DNA of 64,000 nucleotides from NCBI RefSeq assembly GCF_002939475.1, contig NZ_PKFQ01000001.1, forward strand, positions 2,356,001-2,420,000. The letters run 5' to 3'. The notes beneath the pieces are model-generated. The model ran no database searches. It was not told where the DNA came from and was given only the letters and a program-made list of their open reading frames with translations. This DNA is from Streptomyces cinnamoneus (GTDB taxonomy: Bacteria > Actinomycetota > Actinomycetes > Streptomycetales > Streptomycetaceae). Positions 17,292 to 24,641 of the stretch are shown in pieces. The position numbers and the translations under genes are program-made. Position 1 is the first letter of the stretch; each line of letters begins with the position of its first letter.

Positions 17292-17681
17292 TTACCTCTT
17301 CGACCTGATCGCCTGGATCTCGTCGGTGAGCTCGATGAGGCGATCCTGTTCCACCGCGGGGACGTGGAACCCCGCTGCGCGCGCCTTGTTCACGAACTCG
17401 TCCGGCAGCAGGAGGTGATAGGTGGTCACATAGAACCAGAGATCACCGCGCCACACCCATTCCCCGTCCGTGAACAGGGAGCCGCCGCCGACGATGCTCT
17501 CGCCGGACCCGAGCACGTCGTCCACCACACCCATGGACGCGAAGAGGACGTGTCCACCGCGGAGGTAGGACGCGATCTCCTTCTCGTCCGGGCACGGCGA
17601 GTCCGTCACGTCGTCCCGGATGCTGCCGACGGCGCCCGGGGCCGACGGCCACGTCTCCTGGTGGAGACCCAGGATCTTCAT
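17292..17681 (-). CDS. Putative immunity protein for the adjacent toxin
   Basis: 129 residues, no signal peptide or membrane helix, mildly acidic. It starts at ATG 17681 with GAAAGGAAG 6 bases upstream, only 21 bp after the toxin stop. The C-terminal half (DGEWVWRGDLWFYVTTYH, then LPDEFVNKARAAGF) resembles small single-domain proteins that commonly follow polymorphic toxins in streptomycetes. Gene size and position directly behind a toxin are the classic signature of a cognate immunity protein, and the same operon would make both together. The family is not named and binding is untested. Confidence 0.65.
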   Translation of the reverse strand: MKILGLHQETWPSAPGAVGSIRDDVTDSPCPDEKEIASYLRGGHVLFASMGVVDDVLGSGESIVGGGSLFTDGEWVWRGDLWFYVTTYHLLLPDEFVNKARAAGFHVPAVEQDRLIELTDEIQAIRSKR

Positions 17682-17702
17682 GGGAGTCTTCCTTTCGCTG
17701 AG

Positions 17703-20237
17703 TTACTGGAGAAGGGGAAGGAAGGTTCTCCAATATCCGCCATTCTGCACCTCCGGCTGCTGCCCCTTGCCTCGGGACGGGTAAATGCCCACCTCGTCCG
17801 TCGGTGCCATCACCGGAACCTTCAGCTCGTTGGCCACTGCCTGGGCGGCAGGAATGCCCAATTCGCCTTCCTTGAGCACACCCGTGTGGCAGGAGATGAG
17901 CCTGATGGGACCACCGTTGTAGCTCGGGTTGTTCCGGATCGCCTCGATGATGTGGCCGGCGCTCACTTCACCGGGCGGGAAGTCCACTCCGGCTGCGTTC
18001 TTCCTGCCCGGCATGAAGAAGCCCTTGTTGTTCCCGTGCACGACGACGTCGTGATAGCCCTCGATCCGGGCCGTCATCTCGCGGTTCAGCCGCGACATGT
18101 CGTCGTACCCGATCGTGGTCAGGCCCGGTTCGAAGTACACATGGTCACCGGTCGAGAGGACGATGTCGCCGTGCTCCTTGGGGAGAGCCGGCACCCTCGA
18201 CTTCGGGTCGTCCGGAGCGATGTAGTCCGACCGCATGGTGTGGGACGCCTCGTCCCCACCGCGATGCTCCGCGCCCTCGGCATCCGTCGTCGGCTGGTGA
18301 TCGTCCGACCCGTGACCGGCACCGGAGTCCACGTCGTGCGGCGCCTCGGACGGCTCGTGACGCGGCTCCGAGCTCTGCGACCCGTCATGACCGTGGTCGC
18401 CTGAGGCCGGGTGGGCGTCGCCGCCGTGGCCACCCTCCGGGCCCGGCCCGTCGTGACCGCCGCCGTGGCCCGGCGTGCCGTGGCCTCCGCCTCCGCCGTG
18501 GGCCGGCGGGAGCGAGCCGCCGCCCTGCGAACCGTGCGAGCCCGAGCCGCCGCCCGTCGGGTGGTCCGAGACGTGGCCGCCACCCGTGTGGGGCGTGGTG
18601 TTCGGGCCACCGCTGCCGCCGCCCGTCGGGTGGCCGCCGTCGGTGGGGTGGTGCGTGCTCGTCGGCTGCGCGGGCGGGGAGTGCGGCGACGCCGGGTGGG
18701 CGCCCTCGCCCTCCACGTGGCCGGGGCCGCCCGCGCCCTCGAGGACCTTGGCGTCCTCCTTCGCGGGGGCCGTCTCGTGCGCGTTGTTCGGCAGGTCCGA
18801 CTTGTGCGGCTCCCTGACCGGCTCCGTGTCCGGGACCGGGTCGCCGTGCTTGTCCCTGATGACGCCGTCGCCGCCGACCACCCGCTCGTTGCCCGCGTGG
18901 TCGGTGTAGGGGAGGCCCTGCGAAGCCGGTTTAGACGGAGCCGACGGGGCCTCGGCCCCGTGTGCCGGACGCGTGGGCGCCGACGGCGTCTCCCCCGCGT
19001 GCGGCTGCGGCACCGACGCCTCGCCCCCGTGCACGGGCGGCACCGACACCTCGCCCGGGTGGGCGCCCTTACCCGCGGGCAGGTTGCGGCCCAGGTCGTC
19101 GAGGCCCGTCTGGGACGCCTTCAGGCCGTTGAAGAAGTCGCCGACCTTGAGCTTGGCGACGCCACCCGCCTTGCTGATGTACGTCATCGGGTCGGCGAGC
19201 GCGCCGGCCCTGCCCACCGCGGCGACGGCCTCCGAGGCCGCCCCCAGCTTGCCCGCCTTGCCGAGCTTGAGGGCCGTGCCCGAGCCGAGGGTGACCGCGT
19301 TGAAGAGGACGGTGCCGAAGGCGCGGGAGGGGTCCTTGCCCCATTCGTCCCAGGCGACCATCGACTTGCCGAAGTCACGCAGAGCCGCCTTCTGGCGGTC
19401 CGTGTCGCTGTGGTCGACCGGGCCGAACATCTTGTCCATGGCCCAGTCGTACGGCGTCATGAGGTACGCGCTCACGCCGCCGAAGACGTCGCCGATGCCC
19501 GACCAGGTCTTCTTGAAGTTGTCCCAGTCGAAGACGTTGACCATGCTGCCGAGGCCCTTGAGGGTGCCCCAGACGCCGTCGACGAAGAAGCCCTTCAGCG
19601 CGCCGCCGACGTTGTCCTTCGTCCACTCCCACGCCGCCCGCAGGCCCGTGTACTCGCGCTCGTCGACCTTGCCCCACGGCGTCTCGTCTGCCTTCGCGAC
19701 GTCGTCCGCCTTGAAGCCGTACATGCCTGCCTTGTGCGAGCCGTCGTCGAGGACGAAGTGCGTGCCGTCCTTCACCAGCGCGGTGATCTTGTTCGCCGCG
19801 TCGCGCTCGGCCGCCTGGAACGCCGCCCACGTGGCGCCGACCTCATGGACCAGGTGCTCGTTCTGATCGACCTTCTTCTGGTCCTTCTTCCAGTCGTCGT
19901 CGCCCTTGTTGTCCTTGACGAACGTCTCGGCTTCGTGCCGCAGCCGGTCCATCTTGTCGACCAGCGGTTTCGCGGTCGTCGCGAAGGTGGACAGGGCACC
20001 GCTGACGGTTTCGAGCTTCTTCGCGAAGTCGTCCGCCTTGTCGCGCACGGGAGCCGTGGTCGCGAGCAGTTCCGGCGTGTGCGGGGTGTCGAAGGACGGG
20101 CCCAGGGCCTGGAAGGCGTTGTGGACGTCCTTGCCGGTGCCACGGATGTTGGACGCCGTGGTCTTGAGCGCGGCCGCGTGCGTCTCCAGGACGTCCAGCT
20201 TGCCCGTGAAAGTGGGTATCTTGCCCGGCTCGATCAC
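17703..20237 (-). CDS. Polymorphic-toxin-like T7SS effector with a predicted cysteine-peptidase C-terminus
   Basis: 844 residues. Residues 1-170 form a helical WXG/LXG-like export domain with no signal peptide. About 195-370 are a Gly/Ala/Trp-rich pretoxin-like segment with hydrophobic stretches. About 390-665 are an extreme Gly/His/Pro/Ser-rich linker. About 665-844 are a compact C-terminal domain. There DVVVHG (H734) and PIRLISC (C783) give the hhHG...hhhSC pattern of clan CD cysteine peptidases. The 49-residue spacing equals that I recall for the MARTX CPD (H3519, C3568). The GTG start overlaps the previous TGA as GTGA, so translation is coupled to the DUF6507-type gene. A probable immunity gene follows. 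Toxicity and peptidase activity are inferred. Confidence 0.8.
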   Translation of the reverse strand: MIEPGKIPTFTGKLDVLETHAAALKTTASNIRGTGKDVHNAFQALGPSFDTPHTPELLATTAPVRDKADDFAKKLETVSGALSTFATTAKPLVDKMDRLRHEAETFVKDNKGDDDWKKDQKKVDQNEHLVHEVGATWAAFQAAERDAANKITALVKDGTHFVLDDGSHKAGMYGFKADDVAKADETPWGKVDEREYTGLRAAWEWTKDNVGGALKGFFVDGVWGTLKGLGSMVNVFDWDNFKKTWSGIGDVFGGVSAYLMTPYDWAMDKMFGPVDHSDTDRQKAALRDFGKSMVAWDEWGKDPSRAFGTVLFNAVTLGSGTALKLGKAGKLGAASEAVAAVGRAGALADPMTYISKAGGVAKLKVGDFFNGLKASQTGLDDLGRNLPAGKGAHPGEVSVPPVHGGEASVPQPHAGETPSAPTRPAHGAEAPSAPSKPASQGLPYTDHAGNERVVGGDGVIRDKHGDPVPDTEPVREPHKSDLPNNAHETAPAKEDAKVLEGAGGPGHVEGEGAHPASPHSPPAQPTSTHHPTDGGHPTGGGSGGPNTTPHTGGGHVSDHPTGGGSGSHGSQGGGSLPPAHGGGGGHGTPGHGGGHDGPGPEGGHGGDAHPASGDHGHDGSQSSEPRHEPSEAPHDVDSGAGHGSDDHQPTTDAEGAEHRGGDEASHTMRSDYIAPDDPKSRVPALPKEHGDIVLSTGDHVYFEPGLTTIGYDDMSRLNREMTARIEGYHDVVVHGNNKGFFMPGRKNAAGVDFPPGEVSAGHIIEAIRNNPSYNGGPIRLISCHTGVLKEGELGIPAAQAVANELKVPVMAPTDEVGIYPSRGKGQQPEVQNGGYWRTFLPLLQ

Positions 20238-20629
20238 TTCTTGGCGTCCTTCGGCGGCTTGAGCTCCTCCGGAGTCGGCGCCTTCAGGGCGGCGTCCTCC
20301 TTGTTCTGGGCCATCTCGAGGTCGCCCTGCTGGTACGCCTCGGCGGCCTCCCGCGCGCCCTTGATGGACTTGCCCGCACGAACGGGGAGAAAGCGGAGGT
20401 CGTTCTCCGTGCCGTCCGCGAACTCCTTCAGCGCCGCGCCCACAGGACCGACGAAACCGCCCTCGGGCGCCGTCGCTCCCCCCAGGGCCATCGTGCCCGC
20501 CGATGTCGCCGCGCCCGACACGTGCTCACCGTAGGACGTGAACTCTTCCTCGAATTTGCCGGCGACTTCACCGGTGTGACCCAAGGCGGCGCGCACGCCG
20601 TCCAGTTGGATGTCCCACTTGCCACCCAC
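20234..20629 (-). CDS. DUF6507-type helical protein, probable effector adaptor
   Basis: 131 residues from GTG 20629 behind GGGGGAGGGG. It starts with KWDIQLDGV and contains GEVAGKFEEEFTSYG, which from memory matches the actinobacterial DUF6507 family found with T7SS genes. It is a predicted helical hairpin of WXG100-like size. A YxxxD motif (Y99-QQG-D103) sits after the second helix region, where T7SS substrates carry their export signal, and a Lys/Pro-rich tail follows. It is coupled to the toxin by GTGA. A likely role is partner or targeting factor for the toxin N-terminus, by analogy with small helical partners of LXG toxins. Confidence 0.75.
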   Translation of the reverse strand: MGGKWDIQLDGVRAALGHTGEVAGKFEEEFTSYGEHVSGAATSAGTMALGGATAPEGGFVGPVGAALKEFADGTENDLRFLPVRAGKSIKGAREAAEAYQQGDLEMAQNKEDAALKAPTPEELKPPKDAKK

Positions 20630-20668
20630 GCCGACCCCTCCCCCGTTCGTACTCCGTGCTGCCGGCTT

Positions 20669-20983
20669 CTAGCCGATGGCGTCGACAGCGGCCTTCGCCT
20701 TGGCCAGCGTCGACTGCGCCGTACCGTCGTTCTTCTCCATCGTCGACCGCAGCAGCGTCATGATCTGCCGTACCTCGGTCGCCGCCCGGTTCCAGCGCAC
20801 TTCCTTGTCGTGGTAGGCGTCCGAGACCCCGTCCGCCCGGAAGTCCGCCATCGCCGCCTTCACCGCGCCGTCACGCTCCGTCAGCACCGTCTCCAGACGG
20901 GAGATGATGCCCTGCAACGAACCCTGCACCTCACTCGAAGCACCCGTGTCATAGCTACGGCGATCCGCACCCGCACCAGCCAT
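20669..20983 (-). CDS. WXG100-like secreted protein (second of the pair)
   Basis: 104 residues from ATG 20983 with a GGGGGAG site 8 bases upstream. The frame is open upstream but overlaps the previous gene. It is two long helices with a turn near FRADGVSDAY, where WXG100 proteins have Trp-x-Gly; here the Trp is missing and the motif is replaced by ADG. YHDKE at 57-61 fits YxxxE, though it is placed near the turn. The C-terminus is Ala/Lys-rich. It lies 19 bp after the other WXG100-like gene, so the two probably form an EsxA/EsxB-type heterodimer. Confidence 0.8.
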   Translation of the reverse strand: MAGAGADRRSYDTGASSEVQGSLQGIISRLETVLTERDGAVKAAMADFRADGVSDAYHDKEVRWNRAATEVRQIMTLLRSTMEKNDGTAQSTLAKAKAAVDAIG

Positions 20984-21002
20984 CGTTGTTCTCCCCCGCT
21001 TC

Positions 21003-21335
21003 CTACCGGCCCGAGAAACGGGCCGCGTCGAAGTTCGCCGCCGCCATCTGCTGGCGCGCGTTGTCCGCCGACTCCTGGTCACCCTGACCGAACGACGAGT
21101 CCATCCCCGACTGACCACCCAGAATGGCGCTCAGCGAGCTGTTCAGCGCCGCCGTCACCTCGTCCGAGTGCGACTTGAACTGGTCGAACGCCGCCTTGCC
21201 CGCCCCGTTGAACTTCCCCTCCAACGGCTGTGCGGCAACGATGAGCTGACGGATCAGACCGCCCAGGTCATCACTGGAACCCCGCGTCTTCGAAACCAGC
21301 CCGGACAGTGTCGTACTGCCCATGTCGAACTTCAT
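21003..21335 (-). CDS. WXG100-like secreted protein (first of the pair)
   Basis: 110 residues from ATG 21335, preferred because GGGGTGAG lies at ideal spacing; a GTG at 21344 would add three residues. It is a helix-turn-helix hairpin with KFNGAGKAAFDQF at the turn, where Phe-Asn-Gly replaces the canonical Trp-x-Gly. The length suits the ESAT-6 family. The C-terminal ~30 residues are Gln/Ala/Asp-rich and hold no Tyr, so this partner lacks a YxxxD signal. The export signal of the pair should then come from the other protein. It is the first gene of the leftward effector unit, which has its own promoter region upstream. Confidence 0.8.
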   Translation of the reverse strand: MKFDMGSTTLSGLVSKTRGSSDDLGGLIRQLIVAAQPLEGKFNGAGKAAFDQFKSHSDEVTAALNSSLSAILGGQSGMDSSFGQGDQESADNARQQMAAANFDAARFSGR

Positions 21336-21382
21336 CGAGCTCACCCCCGCTGCTTCACCTGCGTCACACGGCTACCCGAACA

Positions 21383-21406
21383 TGTCTACCAACATCACCG
21401 AGGTGA
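21383..21406 (-). promoter_or_regulatory. Promoter/operator region of the WXG100-toxin unit
   Basis: GTTGGTAGACATG (minus strand, plus coordinates 21381-21393) contains a TAGACA -10 about 47 bp before the start and is identical to the element before the zinc-ribbon gene. A perfect palindrome TCACC-GA-GGTGA at 21395-21406 overlaps the expected -35 region and may be an operator. The best -35 (TTGGTG) has a long 19-base spacer. Confidence 0.45.
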
Positions 21407-21566
21407 CCACCAAGCTCTCCCCCACCTGACGGGGCCTCTGTTACGAGACCGTGGAGGTCGTTTCGATGCCGTGAAGAACGTCGTGAGAGTCCTCTCGTCC
21501 ACGCCCAGATCATGGCAGCCGCCACTGACAACCGGAGGCGTCCGGAGCGGGCGCGGCGGTGCCCCG

Positions 21567-22706
21567 TCAGTCGCGGCAGATGAGCAGCAGCGCGCGGTCG
21601 TCGTTGACGTCCTTGGCGACCGCTTCGATCAGGTGCCAGGCCGCCCCGTGGAAGCCGGAGGTGACGTAGCGGTCGGCCTCGCCGGTGAGGCGGTCCATGC
21701 CCTCGGTCAGCTCCCGTTCGGACGTCTCCACCAGGCCGTCCGTGAAGAGCATGAGGACGTCGCCGGGGCGCAGGGTGCCCTTGACGGAGTCGAACTGGGC
21801 GCCGTCGTAGACCCCGAGGAGGGGTCCCTCACCGGCCTTCTCCTCCCAGCGGCCCGTACCGGCGGTGAGGTGGAGGCCGGGCACGTGGCCGGCGGAGAGG
21901 AGTTCGTAGTCGCCGGTGTCGAGGTCGAGCACGAGGTGGACGGAGGTCGCGAAGCCCTCGTCCCAGTCCTGGCGCAGGAGGTACCCGTTGGCGGCGGGGA
22001 GGAAGTCGTGGGGCGGGAGGGAACCGAGGAGGCCGCCGAAGGCGCCGGAGAGCAGGAGGGCGCGGGAGGCCGCGTCCATGCCCTTGCCGGAGACGTCGGT
22101 GAGGACGACCTCCAGGGTGCGGCCGCCGTTGGTGCGGGCGGCCACGACGAAGTCGCCGGAGAAGGACTGGCCGCCGGCCGGGCGCAGGGCCATCTCCCGG
22201 TGCCAGCCGTGGGGCAGCTTGGGCAGCTTGCTCTGGACGCGGATGCGTTCGCGCAGGTCGAAGAGCATGGTCCCGCCGCGCCGCCAGGGCACCCCGACAC
22301 GGCTGCGGAACTGCGCGATGAGCAGTCCGAGGAAGCCGACGGCCGCGACGACGAGGATGGTGCCGGGCGAGACCCGGCCGGCGCCGGAGGCGGACGGGTC
22401 GTCCAGGACCGCGGACTCGAGGATGAGGGCGGCGGCAGCGGCCGCGTACAGCCCGAGGAGACTGGCGGGGCGCAGCAGCAGCCCTCCGGCGACGATGGGC
22501 AGGACGAGGGCGGCCGGCGCGCACCATTCCGGCTGTACGACGGTGCCCCACGCGAGGGCGGGCACGGACAGCAACAGCGCGGTGAGGGCGACGGAGTCGG
22601 AGCCGTCGCCGCGGAAGTAGTCGACACCGGCTTTGCGCACGCTCGTGCGGGCCCGGTGCAGTGCTTTGCGCATCCGGGCCGTCGGAGTCTCCGCACCGCC
22701 AGTCAT
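21567..22706 (-). CDS. Membrane-anchored SpoIIE/PP2C-type protein phosphatase
   Basis: 379 residues. After a basic N-terminus, four or five hydrophobic helices lie at about 40-140. A SpoIIE-type Ser/Thr phosphatase domain occupies about 165-375, with SFSGDFVVAAR, VLTDVSGKGMDAA and VLMLFTDGLVETS holding the metal-binding aspartates. Such enzymes usually dephosphorylate anti-sigma-factor antagonists or related proteins. It starts at ATG 22706. It lies 231 bp upstream of the WXG100 genes in the same orientation, so it may be a neighbour rather than part of the secretion locus. No sensor domain (PAS/GAF) is seen. Confidence 0.9.
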   Translation of the reverse strand: MTGGAETPTARMRKALHRARTSVRKAGVDYFRGDGSDSVALTALLLSVPALAWGTVVQPEWCAPAALVLPIVAGGLLLRPASLLGLYAAAAAALILESAVLDDPSASGAGRVSPGTILVVAAVGFLGLLIAQFRSRVGVPWRRGGTMLFDLRERIRVQSKLPKLPHGWHREMALRPAGGQSFSGDFVVAARTNGGRTLEVVLTDVSGKGMDAASRALLLSGAFGGLLGSLPPHDFLPAANGYLLRQDWDEGFATSVHLVLDLDTGDYELLSAGHVPGLHLTAGTGRWEEKAGEGPLLGVYDGAQFDSVKGTLRPGDVLMLFTDGLVETSERELTEGMDRLTGEADRYVTSGFHGAAWHLIEAVAKDVNDDRALLLICRD

Positions 22707-23062
22707 TGCATCGGGACCTTATCCACCCATTCGGCGGTGCGTCGATTCACGCCGCGCCGACACGGTCGCCTCGGGGGCACCCGGCCGGCACCCGGAGAGC
22801 AACCATATGCGAGCTTCGTTCTCTTGAACGGGAATGCGCCGCTCAGTACGGGATTCGGCGACGAAGATCCGCGTACTGCTCACGGCCGGCCGGCTCCGGT
22901 GATAAAGGAATCCGCGGCCGGTTTTCGACGCCCGTGAACCGGCCGACTCAGCAACCTCATACGCAACACATGGCGCGTATCCGCGCTTGCCGGAGCCCGT
23001 GGACGCGGACGACGGTCGCGCGGTGTTCCGCGCACGCCGGGGCGCCGCCCGCCGCCGCCGTC
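22707..23062. other. Structured intergenic region, no gene seen
   Basis: No convincing CDS. It holds three inverted repeats: CGTTC-TCTT-GAACG at 22817-22830, a hairpin with arms 22844-22854 and 22867-22878, and CGGCCGGTT/AACCGGCCG at 22915-22923 and 22937-22945. The last could end nei transcription. The first could be an operator for the phosphatase gene. Confidence 0.4.
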
Positions 23063-23872
23063 TCAGGCCCGTTGGCACTCCGGGCACCAGAAGAGGTTGC
23101 GGGCGGCCAGGCCCGCGGTGCGGATCGCGTCGCCGCAGACGTGGCAGGGCATGCCGGCGCGGCGGTAGACGTACACCTCGCCGCCGTGGTCGTCCACGCG
23201 CGGCGGCCGGCCCATGGCCTCGGGGGTGTGCTCGGGCCGCACGGTGTCGATGCGGTTGTTGCGCACGCCCTCGCGCATGAGCTCCACGAGATCCGCCCAG
23301 ATCGCGTCCCACTCGGCCCGCGTCAGGTCACGGCCCGCGCGGTAGGGGTCGACGCCGTGCCGGAAGAGGACCTCGGCCCGGTAGACGTTGCCGACGCCGG
23401 CGACGACCTTCTGGTCCATGAGCAGGGCGGCCACGCTGCTGCGACTGCGGGAGACGCGGGCGTAGGCGGCCTCGCCGTCGTGCTCCGGGCGCAGCGGGTC
23501 GGGGCCGAGGCGGTCGTGCACCGCCTGCTTCTCGGCGTCGGTGATCAGGGCGCACGCCGTCGGGCCGCGCAGGTCCGCGTGGGCGTCCGGGCTCGCGAGG
23601 CGCAGGCGCACCGTCTCGGTGGGGGGCGGGGCCTGGCCGCCGCCGAGGGTGTACTTGCCGAAGAGGCCGAGGTGGACGTGGACCCAGCCGGTGCCGGCGA
23701 AGCCGAGGAAGAGGTGCTTGCCGTGCGCCTCGGCGGTCTCGAAGACCCGGCCGTCTATCAGCGCGGCGCCGTCGGCGAACTTGCCCTGGGGGCTGCTCGC
23801 GCGGACGGGGCGGCCCGCGAACAGGTCGCGGTGGTCCGCGGCCAGGCGGTGGATCGTATGCCCTTCGGGCAT
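23063..23872 (-). CDS. nei: Fpg/Nei family DNA glycosylase (endonuclease VIII-like)
   Basis: 269 residues. The N-terminus is MPEGHTIHRL; after Met removal Pro is the Schiff-base nucleophile and Glu the general acid. The helix-two-turn-helix DNA-binding region includes ALLMDQKVVAGVGNVYRAEVLF. The C-terminal zinc finger has CHVC and CPEC. It removes oxidised pyrimidines and nicks the DNA by beta/delta-elimination. The PEGHTI start fits actinobacterial Nei better than Fpg (MutM). The ATG has GGGAGG 10 bases upstream. It follows rpiB on the same strand, but a strong hairpin lies between them. Confidence 0.93.
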   Translation of the reverse strand: MPEGHTIHRLAADHRDLFAGRPVRASSPQGKFADGAALIDGRVFETAEAHGKHLFLGFAGTGWVHVHLGLFGKYTLGGGQAPPPTETVRLRLASPDAHADLRGPTACALITDAEKQAVHDRLGPDPLRPEHDGEAAYARVSRSRSSVAALLMDQKVVAGVGNVYRAEVLFRHGVDPYRAGRDLTRAEWDAIWADLVELMREGVRNNRIDTVRPEHTPEAMGRPPRVDDHGGEVYVYRRAGMPCHVCGDAIRTAGLAARNLFWCPECQRA

Positions 23873-23922
23873 GGTGCGTCGTCCTCCCGGACGGTCTCGT
23901 CGTCGGCCCCGGAGCCGCCGCG

Positions 23923-23963
23923 CCCGCCGGGGCGCGGGGCCTTTGGCCCCGGCGCCCGGCGGG
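23923..23963 (-). terminator. Terminator of rpiB
   Basis: A GC-rich near-perfect stem of about 19 bp (23923-23941 with 23945-23963) lies 24 bp past the rpiB stop. Confidence 0.65.
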
Positions 23964-23986
23964 CGGGTGGTCGACGAGGCTCCGCC

Positions 23987-24475
23987 TCAGTCCTGCTGCG
24001 GGTGGTGGGCCGGGATCTCCGGGAGCTCACCGGTGCGCTCGTAGCGGCTGAGCATCTCGATGCGGCGCGTGTGACGCTCGTCACCCGAGTACGGCGTGGC
24101 CAGGAAGATCTCGACGAACTTCGTCGCCTCGTCCTCCGTGTGCATGCGGGCGCCGACGCTCATCACGTTGGCGTCGTTGTGCTCGCGGCCGAGCGCGGCC
24201 GTCTGCTCGCTCCAGGCCAGGGCGGCCCGTACGCCCTCGACCTTGTTCGCGGCGATCTGCTCGCCGTTGCCCGAGCCGCCGATCACGATGCCGAGGCTGC
24301 CTTCGTCCGCGGCGGTCCTCTCGGCCGCGCGGAGGCAGAACGGCGGGTAGTCGTCCTGGGCGTCGTAGATGTGCGGACCACAGTCGACGGGGTCGTGGCC
24401 CTGGGCCTTCAGCCACTCGACGAGGTGGTTCTTCAGTTCATAGCCGGCATGGTCGGAGCCGAGGTACACGCGCAT
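23987..24475 (-). CDS. rpiB: Ribose-5-phosphate isomerase B
   Basis: 162 residues from ATG 24475, giving the family start MRVYLGSDHAGYELK; an upstream extension is not conserved-looking. The RpiB/LacA/LacB fold is clear. GGSGNGEQIAANK at 66-78 places E72 where mycobacterial RpiB uses Glu as the isomerisation base, instead of the Cys of E. coli RpiB. H9 and H98 (REHND) fit phosphate and ring-opening roles. It interconverts ribose-5-phosphate and ribulose-5-phosphate in the pentose phosphate pathway. No clear Shine-Dalgarno is seen; a CACACT -10-like hexamer lies 7 bases before ATG, so the mRNA may be leaderless. Confidence 0.95.
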   Translation of the reverse strand: MRVYLGSDHAGYELKNHLVEWLKAQGHDPVDCGPHIYDAQDDYPPFCLRAAERTAADEGSLGIVIGGSGNGEQIAANKVEGVRAALAWSEQTAALGREHNDANVMSVGARMHTEDEATKFVEIFLATPYSGDERHTRRIEMLSRYERTGELPEIPAHHPQQD

Positions 24476-24641
24476 GCGTCCGAGTGTGGCACGTCCCGCG
24501 GCGGCGATCGGCCACCGGCCCTTGGTGACTCTCTGTGAATACAACGAAATGGATTCGGGTCTTCCGAAAGGCGCCTTTAAAAAGTTCTAATGCGGGGGCT
24601 CGTAACCCGAGCATCGAAGGATCAACCAGAAGGACGTGCAC

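Noticed and set aside
22719..23312. 197-codon minus-strand frame spanning the end of nei and the gap
   Set aside because: Half of it is an out-of-frame reading of nei and the rest has no coding character or ribosome site.
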